Assembly (NCBI GenBank): GCA_036497895.1
Contig: DASXIR010000323.1
Span: 1-5,100, forward strand
Length of the DNA: 5,100 nt
Direction of reading: 5' to 3'
DNA from: CAVQFC01 sp036497895
GTDB taxonomy: Bacteria > Acidobacteriota > Vicinamibacteria > Vicinamibacterales > CAVVIG01
The translations under genes were made by a program, and so were the position numbers. The notes beneath the pieces were generated by a model. It worked only from the letters and a program-made list of their open reading frames with translations. It did no database searches and had not been told where the DNA came from. This document shows, one piece after another, positions 1 through 5,100 of the stretch (position 1 is its first letter; the number at the start of each line of letters is the position of its first letter).

Positions 1-731
1 CAAACAAGCGGTCGATTTCGTGGGCGATTGCCCAGGCCGCGCAGGCCGCCGGCGCGCGAATCGCGCTGACGTATCCGAGCGAGCGGCTCGAAGAGAACGT
101 TCGCGAGCTCGCAGCGAAGCTCGACAATCCGCTGGTCATGCCGTGCGATGTCAGCAGCGATCAGCAGATCGCCGACGCGGCCGCGACGCTCGATCGCGAA
201 TTCGGCGGACTGGACTTTCTGGTGCACGGCGCCGGTTTTGCGCCGTCGGATGCCCTGCACAACCCGTTCGCCGAGACCTCCCGGGAAAGCTTTCGGATCG
301 CGCTCGACGTCAGCGCCTACTCGTTGATCGGACTGACGCGCGCGGTCACGCCGTTGATGGAAAAGCGCGGTGGCGGGAGCGTCCTGACGCTGACGTTCCT
401 GGGCAGCGACCGCGTATTCACCAACTACAACGTGATGGGCGTCGCAAAGGCCGCGCTCGAATCGTCGGTGCGCTACCTCGCCTCGGATCTGGGACCCAAG
501 AACATCCGCGTCAACGCAATCTCCGCCGGCGCCATCAAGACGCTCGCCTCTGCCGGCATCTCAGGGCTCTCGACGATGCTGCAGGCGTACCGGGAACGGT
601 CGCCGTTGCGCCGGGGTGTCGAAACCGCGGAAGTCGCAGACGCCGCAGTGTTCCTCCTCGGCCCCGACTCCCGCGCCATCACCGGCGAAGTCCTGATGGT
701 GGACTCGGGCTTCCACGTCATGGGCGTCTGA
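1..731 (+). CDS. fabI: Enoyl-[acyl-carrier-protein] reductase (NADH), FabI type, N-terminus missing
   Basis: FabI catalyses the last reduction of each type II fatty-acid elongation cycle in the cytoplasm, converting trans-2-enoyl-ACP to acyl-ACP with NADH. The reading frame is open from base 3 and gives 242 residues. It begins in the NKRSI stretch after the first dinucleotide-binding glycines, so about 15 residues lie outside the window and the whole protein would be about 257 residues, normal for FabI. Partial-protein numbering +14 gives E. coli numbering. Visible family marks are HGAGFAPSD (residues 75-83), the catalytic YNVMGVAK with Tyr142 and Lys149 (Tyr156 and Lys163 in E. coli), RVNAISAG, and a GEVLMVDSGF end. 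Phe replaces Tyr146, Ala replaces Pro191 and Leu replaces Phe203 (E. coli numbering, alignment by eye). The Tyr-x6-Lys spacing and the SAG-I-KTLA segment separate FabI from ordinary SDR ketoreductases such as FabG. It converges on the next gene, so they do not share an operon. Its promoter and start are outside the window. Confidence 0.93.
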   Translation, partial: NKRSISWAIAQAAQAAGARIALTYPSERLEENVRELAAKLDNPLVMPCDVSSDQQIADAAATLDREFGGLDFLVHGAGFAPSDALHNPFAETSRESFRIALDVSAYSLIGLTRAVTPLMEKRGGGSVLTLTFLGSDRVFTNYNVMGVAKAALESSVRYLASDLGPKNIRVNAISAGAIKTLASAGISGLSTMLQAYRERSPLRRGVETAEVADAAVFLLGPDSRAITGEVLMVDSGFHVMGV

Positions 732-741
732 CGCGCTCTGG

Positions 742-1443
742 TCACACCCATTCTTCAATCCTGATTCGCGACCGCGGGATGCCCATGTCCTCGAGCAGGC
801 GGGGCATCTCATCGACGAGGGCCCGCGGCCCGCATACGAAGCACAACGTTGCCGGATCGTGGACGAGTTCGGCGAGCGCCTCACGAGTCAGCCGTCCGCG
901 CGCGCCGCTCCAGCCGGCATCGTCGCTCACCCTGGTGACCGTTTGTCGCAGCTCGATCGCGCCGTCCGCGGCAAGTTTCCGCAGCTCGCGCTCGTAGGCG
1001 AAATCGTCCGGCGTGCGGGCGCTGTAGAACAGGCCGATGTTCCGGTGCGGCAACTGCAGGGCGTGCCGCAGCATCGCCCGCAGCGGCGCGATGCCGGTGC
1101 CGCCGGCGATGAAGACGAACTGTCGCTCTTCGGGCGCCGGCGGAAAGGTGAACGAGCCGAGCGGCCCGTCGATGTCGACCAGTTGTCCGGGGTTGAGCGT
1201 GAGATGCGCGCCGGGGCTGCCGGCGGCGTCCACCCCGACCAGCAATTCGAGGCAGCGATCGCGCTCGGCGTCCTCCGGCGCCGCGGCGATCGAGTACGGC
1301 CGGAGCTTGTCGTAGCCCTGGTCGGCAATGAGCAGCGCCTGGCCCGCAACGTATGGGAAATCGTGGCCATCGAGATCGATCCGGACGCCGCGGGCGCGAG
1401 GCGTGGCGGCGATCACGTCGCGAATCGGCAGCGTGAGCGGCAC
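742..1443 (-). CDS. Stand-alone FAD/NAD(P)-binding oxidoreductase, ferredoxin-NADP reductase fold
   Basis: This 233-residue protein has the two-domain ferredoxin-NADP reductase fold. The N-terminal FAD barrel carries RPYS (residues 48-51), which binds the flavin isoalloxazine and phosphates, and GSPGAHLT (75-82). The NAD(P) domain carries GGTGIAP (114-120), YSAR (140-143) and CGP (204-206), and the chain ends in EEWV, where the Trp may sit near the flavin. There is no plant-type [2Fe-2S] ferredoxin domain, globin or hydroxylase fused to it, so it must pass electrons between NAD(P)H and a separate partner, which is not visible here. The start is a GTG at 1443. An in-frame TAG lies three codons upstream, so no longer start is possible; the next candidate is GTG at codon 10. 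No Shine-Dalgarno is evident, which fits a near-leaderless message (see 1451-1457). Family and fold are clear. Substrate, NADH versus NADPH preference and pathway are not. Confidence 0.87.
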   Translation of the reverse strand: MPLTLPIRDVIAATPRARGVRIDLDGHDFPYVAGQALLIADQGYDKLRPYSIAAAPEDAERDRCLELLVGVDAAGSPGAHLTLNPGQLVDIDGPLGSFTFPPAPEERQFVFIAGGTGIAPLRAMLRHALQLPHRNIGLFYSARTPDDFAYERELRKLAADGAIELRQTVTRVSDDAGWSGARGRLTREALAELVHDPATLCFVCGPRALVDEMPRLLEDMGIPRSRIRIEEWV

Positions 1444-1450
1444 GGCAGAC

Positions 1451-1457
1451 TATGCTA
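1451..1457. promoter_or_regulatory. Candidate bidirectional promoter: overlapping -10 elements
   Basis: The starts of two divergent genes (GTG at 1443 on -, ATG at 1466 on +) are separated by only 22 bp. In the middle, TATGCTA reads as TATGCT on the + strand (1451-1456) and TAGCAT on the - strand (1457-1452). Both match the TANNNT form of a -10 hexamer. Standard spacing would put transcription starts near 1463 (+) and 1445 (-), 18 bp apart, leaving leaders of only 2-3 nt. Neither gene shows a Shine-Dalgarno, consistent with leaderless translation. No convincing -35 is seen for either direction. The placement is inferred; only the hexamers and distances are seen directly. Confidence 0.4.
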
Positions 1458-1465
1458 TCTCACAG

Positions 1466-1690
1466 ATGGCGCTCCGACGTCTCCGCGGCGCACTCCTCAG
1501 ACTCGTTCGACGCCGGGCGGCGGCGATGACGGTCGGTCTCGCGCTGGTGTTGCCGTCAGCCTGGGTGGAGTTCGGCGGTCGCTACGGCAGCTGGTGGGCG
1601 TCCGGTTTGGCGTTGATCGTCGGCGCGACCGGTCTTGCGATCTTCTGGACGGGACTCACCGGAGCCAGTCCGGATTGGGTGGATGATTAG
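1466..1690 (+). CDS. Small two-helix membrane protein, function unknown
   Basis: A 74-residue protein that I cannot assign to a family. The N-terminus is strongly basic (Arg 4, 5, 7, 12, 15, 16 and 17). It is followed by a hydrophobic segment at about 19-35, a short polar turn with GGRYGSWW (37-44), a second hydrophobic segment at about 44-63, and an acidic tail ending WVDD. By the positive-inside rule both ends should face the cytoplasm, making a membrane hairpin. Codons mostly end in G or C like the neighbouring genes, which supports real coding. The same frame is open further upstream, to a possible ATG at 1328, but that extension runs antisense through the reductase gene and has a Ser/Arg/Pro-rich shadow composition, so I start at 1466. 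A second ATG at 1526 would remove the basic leader and is a less likely start. The gene diverges from the reductase and converges on the c-di-GMP enzyme, so it appears monocistronic. Confidence 0.6.
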   Translation: MALRRLRGALLRLVRRRAAAMTVGLALVLPSAWVEFGGRYGSWWASGLALIVGATGLAIFWTGLTGASPDWVDD

Positions 1691-1714
1691 TCTGGTGCGG
1701 GGTGCGGAGTTCGA

Positions 1715-1741
1715 GGGTGCGTCGTGCGGGGTGCGTCGTGC
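1715..1741. repeat. 14-bp tandem direct repeat in a convergent intergenic gap
   Basis: The 13-base unit GGGTGCGTCGTGC occurs at 1715-1727 and again exactly at 1729-1741, a period of 14 bp. Looser GGTGCGG copies precede it at 1694-1700 and 1701-1707, so most of the 52-bp gap between the two convergent stop codons (1691-1742) is built from GGTGCG-like words. It lies just past the end of the c-di-GMP enzyme gene. It has no clear inverted symmetry or T-run, so it is not a recognisable intrinsic terminator. Confidence 0.75.
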
Positions 1742-1742
1742 T

Positions 1743-4244
1743 TCAGAGGACTCCCACTGCGGCCCTCTTAAGCTCCGTGTCTGAGATCGACCGAATCGTC
1801 GGTCGAAACGCCGGTAGGTTGATACGTTCGGTCGTGGCCCGCTCGCGCTTGCGGCGGGTCTTGTCCTGGTACATCCGGCCATCGGCTGTCGCCAGCAGCG
1901 TTTCGTAGGCGCTGCCGTCGTGCGGGAAAATCGACGCGCCCACACTGATGGCGATCTGCAGCCGTTCGCCGGGCCGCGCCTCGAACTCCATGCTGTCCAC
2001 GGCGACCTGCAGCTCCAGTCGCTTGCTCTCCGCTTCCTCGCCGCTGCATCCGGATAAGACGACGATGAACTCGTCGCCGGCGTAGCGGGCGCAGATGTCG
2101 TAAGGCCGGATTCCGACGCGTAGAACCGCCGCCACCTCGCGCAGCGCCCGATCGCCGACGTGATGTCCGTAGGTATCGTTGATGTCCTTGAAGTTGTCGA
2201 GGTCCATCACCATCAGCGACACTTCAGTCTTGAGGCGCTCGGCACGCGCCAGCTCGCGTTTGAGGTGCATGTACATGAAGCGCGTGTTCGGCAGGGACGT
2301 CAGCGGATCGGTCAGCGAGTCTTCCTGCGTTTGTTCGAACACGATCGAGTTGTAGATCACGGCAGCCGCCTGCTCGGAGATGCGGTCGAGCAGCCGGCGA
2401 TGATCGTCGGTGTAGACCGATGGTTCGGTGTGGTACACGGCGATCGTGCCGATGAAGCGCTCGTTGAACTGCAGCGGGCACACCAGCGCCGCGTGCAGCG
2501 CCGTTCGATCCGCGGGATATCCCGCCGCCTCGAGGTCCGCGCTCGGCCGTGCGTTGACCAGCGGCCGCCGGTTGCGCGCGACCCAGCCGGTCAGGCCGTG
2601 ACCGCTGCGGATCGTGAGCTGCTGGATGATCTCGGACTCGATGCCGGTGGCGAACCGGCAGCGCAGCGTCTCGGTCTCGTCGTTGTGCAGGAACAACGCG
2701 CAGCACGAAAACGGGACGATATTGCTCAGTTTTGAGGAGATCAGCGCCATCGTGTCCGACACCCCGAGGCTGCTGCCCATCGCCTGCGCGATCTCGTAGA
2801 GCGCGTAGATTTCGCGATGCGCGAGCGCGATGTCCTGGAAGACGTTGGTGCGGACCGGCGACGATTCGTGGACCAGGCCGACCGCCGGCGCAGCGGTCGG
2901 CGCGTAGGTCGGTACCCGCGTCAGCTTGCGCGACGGCTCCTGGCTCGCTTCCGCCTCGGCGGTCAGCGTCGGGAACATGGCGATGAAGGTTTCGACCACG
3001 TTCGGATCGAGCGCCTTGCCGCTTTCCTGGCGCAGCAGACCGAGCGCGGCGTCGAGGCTCATCGCTTTGTGATACGGCCGCTCCGACATCAGCGCGTCGA
3101 AGTAGTCGACCACCGACAGAATTCGGGCGCCGAGCGGAATTTCGTCCTCCCGCAGACCTGCCGGATAGCCTTTGCCATCCCATCGCTCGTGATGACTGAG
3201 AATGAGCGGCGCCACCGGATACGGAAACGGCACGCCGCTGATGATCTCGGCCCCGACCTGCGGATGAATGCGGATTTTCTGAAACTCTTCCTGCGTCAGG
3301 GGACCCGGCTTCGACAGGATATGCTCGGGCACCGCGAGCTTACCGATGTCGTGCAGCAGCGCCGCGGTTTTCACGCCCTGAATTTCGGTGTCCATCATGC
3401 CGAGCGAACGCGCCAGACCGGCGGCGTACACCTGGACTCGTCGGATGTGGCTCTGAGCGGTCTGATCCTTGGCGTCGATGGCCAGCGCCAGCGCCTCGAT
3501 CGTCGCGAGATGCAGGTCCGAGACCTGGGCGACGTGACGCTGCTGATCCTGGATCCGGCCCATGTAGACCTTGTAGGTGTGGTAGGTGAGGTAGACCGGC
3601 GCCGCGAGCAGCGACGCCATCCAGTAGCCGCCGCGATCGAGAATCGTCGCCCCGAACGCGGCCACCAGCGCGCCGACGAAATAGCTGGGTGCGCTCCACA
3701 CGAAGTTCTCGTTCCACACCCGTCCAATCGACTGACGCGTGGAAAGGCCGATCGCCGCGGCAACCAGCAACGTGTTGCAGACGAAGTACATGGTGGCGGC
3801 GCCCACCAGCGGCTTGGGCAGCGTCACGATCGAGAACTGGTCCGGCGACGTCGGGCCGCCGAGCCACGCGTAAGCGAAGCCGGTCGCTTTCACGGTCAGG
3901 ACCAGCGACGCCATGCTGAACAGCGTGCGGTAAGGTGCCGACCGTCCCTTCGTCCGGAAGGTGCATTGACTGGCTGCGCTGGCTGCGCCGACCAGCATGG
4001 TCTCGTTCGCGCCGAGCAGCAGCAACGCCGCGAAATCGACCGCGTACGACACCGACATCGTCGAGCCGCTGGCGGCGAGCGGGAGGCTGACTTTCAGTGC
4101 GGACGCGACAGACGAGCAGGCGAGGAGTGCGAAGAACAGTGCAGGGTGCGCGATCATGCGCGGGCCGAACGCCACCAGCACCACGGCGCCGGCGGCGAGC
4201 ACCGCGCCCACGAACAACCGCGCCGCAATCGGCAGATCGTTCAT
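1743..4244 (-). CDS. Membrane-bound bifunctional c-di-GMP enzyme: 7TM sensor, HD-GYP phosphodiesterase, GAF, GGDEF diguanylate cyclase
   Basis: An 833-residue inner-membrane signalling protein. Residues 1-225 hold about seven hydrophobic segments (8-27, 34-50, 66-92, 107-128, 144-167, 183-203, 206-223), a MASE-like sensor whose family I cannot name. The HD-GYP domain at about 240-425 has His266, HDIGK (298-302), His327, HHE (351-353), DGKGYP (356-361) and Asp380, the full metal-binding set for hydrolysing c-di-GMP. An Ala/Pro/Ser-rich linker (about 430-465) leads to a GAF domain (about 475-635, with GHGLTGWVA at 548-556). A short helical connector then joins a GGDEF domain (about 640-797) with DLDNFK (681-686), IND (688-690), GHHVGD (693-698), an RPYD inhibitory site (713-716) and AGDEF (722-726) five residues later. 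AGDEF is a known active variant of GGDEF. The start is the ATG at 4244. The frame stays open 179 codons further upstream, but that stretch overlaps the activator gene and encodes Ser/Arg-rich shadow sequence. The gene follows the activator by one base. Net activity cannot be read from sequence. Confidence 0.93.
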   Translation of the reverse strand: MNDLPIAARLFVGAVLAAGAVVLVAFGPRMIAHPALFFALLACSSVASALKVSLPLAASGSTMSVSYAVDFAALLLLGANETMLVGAASAASQCTFRTKGRSAPYRTLFSMASLVLTVKATGFAYAWLGGPTSPDQFSIVTLPKPLVGAATMYFVCNTLLVAAAIGLSTRQSIGRVWNENFVWSAPSYFVGALVAAFGATILDRGGYWMASLLAAPVYLTYHTYKVYMGRIQDQQRHVAQVSDLHLATIEALALAIDAKDQTAQSHIRRVQVYAAGLARSLGMMDTEIQGVKTAALLHDIGKLAVPEHILSKPGPLTQEEFQKIRIHPQVGAEIISGVPFPYPVAPLILSHHERWDGKGYPAGLREDEIPLGARILSVVDYFDALMSERPYHKAMSLDAALGLLRQESGKALDPNVVETFIAMFPTLTAEAEASQEPSRKLTRVPTYAPTAAPAVGLVHESSPVRTNVFQDIALAHREIYALYEIAQAMGSSLGVSDTMALISSKLSNIVPFSCCALFLHNDETETLRCRFATGIESEIIQQLTIRSGHGLTGWVARNRRPLVNARPSADLEAAGYPADRTALHAALVCPLQFNERFIGTIAVYHTEPSVYTDDHRRLLDRISEQAAAVIYNSIVFEQTQEDSLTDPLTSLPNTRFMYMHLKRELARAERLKTEVSLMVMDLDNFKDINDTYGHHVGDRALREVAAVLRVGIRPYDICARYAGDEFIVVLSGCSGEEAESKRLELQVAVDSMEFEARPGERLQIAISVGASIFPHDGSAYETLLATADGRMYQDKTRRKRERATTERINLPAFRPTIRSISDTELKRAAVGVL

Positions 4245-4256
4245 GCTACGTCTCGG
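4242..4256 (-). promoter_or_regulatory. Translational coupling junction TAG-C-ATG with weak Shine-Dalgarno
   Basis: On the - strand the activator's TAG stop (4248-4246) is followed by a single C and then the ATG of the c-di-GMP enzyme (4244-4242). A GAG core at 4254-4252, inside the last codons of the activator, sits 7 nt before the ATG and is the only Shine-Dalgarno-like match. The arrangement suggests that ribosomes finishing the activator reinitiate on the enzyme, fixing their ratio. It also decides the enzyme's start. The geometry is seen directly; the coupling is inferred. Confidence 0.6.
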
Positions 4257-5100
4257 TGTCGCGCGCGCGCCGGCCCGCCGTCCTCGGCTCCGGCTCGAGC
4301 TGGAATTCGACGATTTTCCTGTACAGCGTGCCGCGGCTGATATCGAGCACGCGCGCAGCTTCCTTCTTGTTCCACTGCACCGCTTCCAGGACCCGGACGA
4401 TGTGGGTGCGCTCGGCATCGGCGAGCGTCGGCAGATGGTCGCTCGCAACCGGCGTGGCGACGGTGCCGGCGTGCAGGAACTCGATGTCGGATGCTCGAAT
4501 CGAACGGCCCGGCGCAGACAGCGCCGCTCGCGACACAGTGCTTTCGAGCTCGCGGATGTTGCCCGGCCACGGATAATTGCACAGCGCGTCGATTGCCTCG
4601 CGCGAGAAACCCTTGCTCTCGAGCGGTAGTCCCTGCGCAGCGCAGTAGCGCGCCAGGAACCGCTGCGCCAGGACCGGGATGTCCACCTGGCGCTCACGGA
4701 GCGACGGCAAGCGGATGGCGAACGCGTTGATGCGGTAGTAGAGGTCTTCGCGGAAGCGGCCGTCCCGCACGAACTGTTCAAGCGGGCGGTTGGTCGCCGA
4801 GATCAGCCGGAAGTCGACTGAGATCGATTTCTGCCCGCCGAGCCGCTCGAAGCGTCTCTCCTCGAGCACGCGCAACAGCTTGGCCTGCGCCACCAGCGAT
4901 GTGTCGGCGATCTCGTCGAGGAACAGGGTCCCTTCGTTCGCGAGCTCGAGGCGGCCCGGCTTGCGGTCATGGGCGCCGGTGAACGCGCCTTTTTCGTAGC
5001 CGAAGATTTCCGACTCGAACAGCGTATCGGGCAGCGCCGCGCAATTGACCGCCTGAAACTTGGCCACGGTGCGGCGGCTCAACTCGTGGATCATGCGGGC
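4246..5100 (-). CDS. Sigma-54-dependent transcriptional activator (NtrC family), N-terminus missing
   Basis: The last 284 residues of a bacterial enhancer-binding protein, which uses ATP to remodel sigma-54 RNA polymerase at -24/-12 promoters. The frame is open through the window edge. The first codons, ARMIH, follow directly after the expected Walker A GTGKE, which lies outside along with any receiver, GAF or PAS sensor domain. Seen here, in partial numbering: GYEKGAFTGA with the sigma-54 contact loop GAFTGA at 38-43; Walker B TLFLDE (58-63); sensor I SATNR (101-105); the arginine-finger segment GRFREDLYYR (114-123); the sensor II segment YPWPGNIRELE (176-186); and a C-terminal Fis-type helix-turn-helix (about 238-266, WNKKEAARVLDISRGTLYRK). 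All landmark motifs are intact, so this should be a working activator rather than a sigma-54-independent relative lacking GAFTGA. It is the upstream partner of the c-di-GMP enzyme in a coupled operon. The signal it senses cannot be seen in this window. Confidence 0.94.
   Translation of the reverse strand, partial: ARMIHELSRRTVAKFQAVNCAALPDTLFESEIFGYEKGAFTGAHDRKPGRLELANEGTLFLDEIADTSLVAQAKLLRVLEERRFERLGGQKSISVDFRLISATNRPLEQFVRDGRFREDLYYRINAFAIRLPSLRERQVDIPVLAQRFLARYCAAQGLPLESKGFSREAIDALCNYPWPGNIRELESTVSRAALSAPGRSIRASDIEFLHAGTVATPVASDHLPTLADAERTHIVRVLEAVQWNKKEAARVLDISRGTLYRKIVEFQLEPEPRTAGRRARDTET

Noticed and set aside
20..997. + strand open frame of 325 codons across fabI and the reductase 3' end
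   Set aside because: It is the frame-shifted, Arg-rich shadow of fabI and then antisense of the reductase. It has no domain features.
859..1686. + strand open frame of 275 codons antisense to the reductase
   Set aside because: The composition is Arg/Gly/Val-rich shadow sequence, and the opposite strand carries clear FNR-fold motifs.
1745..1768. AGAGG/CCTCT inverted repeat near the stop of the c-di-GMP enzyme as a terminator
   Set aside because: The stem is only 5 bp with a 14-nt loop, it overlaps the coding end and stop codon, and no T-run follows on either strand.
2067..2081. AGDEF as a degenerate, inactive GGDEF site
   Set aside because: Ala at the first position is known in active diguanylate cyclases. 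The Asp-Glu-Phe core, metal Asp, nucleotide-binding residues and I-site are all present.
2817..4340. Long + strand open frame of 507 codons antisense to the c-di-GMP enzyme
   Set aside because: The product is Arg/His/Gln-rich with no recognisable motif, and it mirrors a strongly supported gene on the other strand. Long antisense frames are expected at this GC content.
4245..4781. N-terminal extension of the c-di-GMP enzyme to an ATG at 4781, giving a 1012-residue protein
   Set aside because: The extra 179 codons lie in a different frame over the activator's AAA+ and Fis regions and encode Ser/Arg/Ala-rich sequence without domain character. The activator frame has all its motifs, so the extension is a high-GC shadow.
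1..5100. Defence island, mobile element, CRISPR array, tRNA or novel multi-gene cassette
   Set aside because: No transposase, integrase, regularly spaced repeats, tRNA-like folds or abrupt composition change is visible. The genes read as core metabolism and signalling.

Overview
This 5.1 kb window is GC-rich with strong G/C bias at third codon positions. It reads like a chromosomal segment of a free-living, high-GC Gram-negative-type bacterium. A sigma-54 activator, a large multidomain c-di-GMP enzyme and a FabI-type enoyl reductase together fit Acidobacteriota (Vicinamibacteria-like) or a similar soil lineage. That placement is inference from gene style, because there is no rRNA or marker gene to test it. 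I see no tRNA, CRISPR array, insertion sequence or phage gene, and no gene-free stretch longer than about 55 bp.

Layout, left to right. (1) The C-terminal ~94% of a FabI enoyl-ACP reductase on the + strand, cut by the left window edge. (2) After a 10-bp convergent gap, a 233-residue stand-alone FAD/NAD(P) oxidoreductase of the ferredoxin-NADP reductase fold on the - strand. (3) A 22-bp divergent gap holding a TATGCTA element that supplies a -10-like hexamer on both strands, then a 74-residue two-helix membrane protein on the + strand. (4) A 52-bp convergent gap with a 14-bp tandem direct repeat. (5) A - strand pair filling the right half: a sigma-54-dependent (NtrC-type) activator, cut by the right edge, followed after one base by an 833-residue membrane protein with an HD-GYP, GAF and GGDEF architecture.

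The activator and the c-di-GMP enzyme are almost certainly co-transcribed and translationally coupled (TAG-C-ATG). The enzyme carries an apparently intact c-di-GMP phosphodiesterase site, an intact diguanylate cyclase site and an intact RxxD inhibitory site, so one membrane protein could both make and destroy the messenger under control of its membrane and GAF sensor parts. The left-hand genes (fatty-acid synthesis, flavin reductase, small membrane protein) are in other transcription units and show no obvious functional link to the signalling pair.

The most interesting items are the dual-activity enzyme and its coupling to a sigma-54 activator, the candidate bidirectional near-leaderless promoter at 1451-1457, and unusual active-site residues in FabI.
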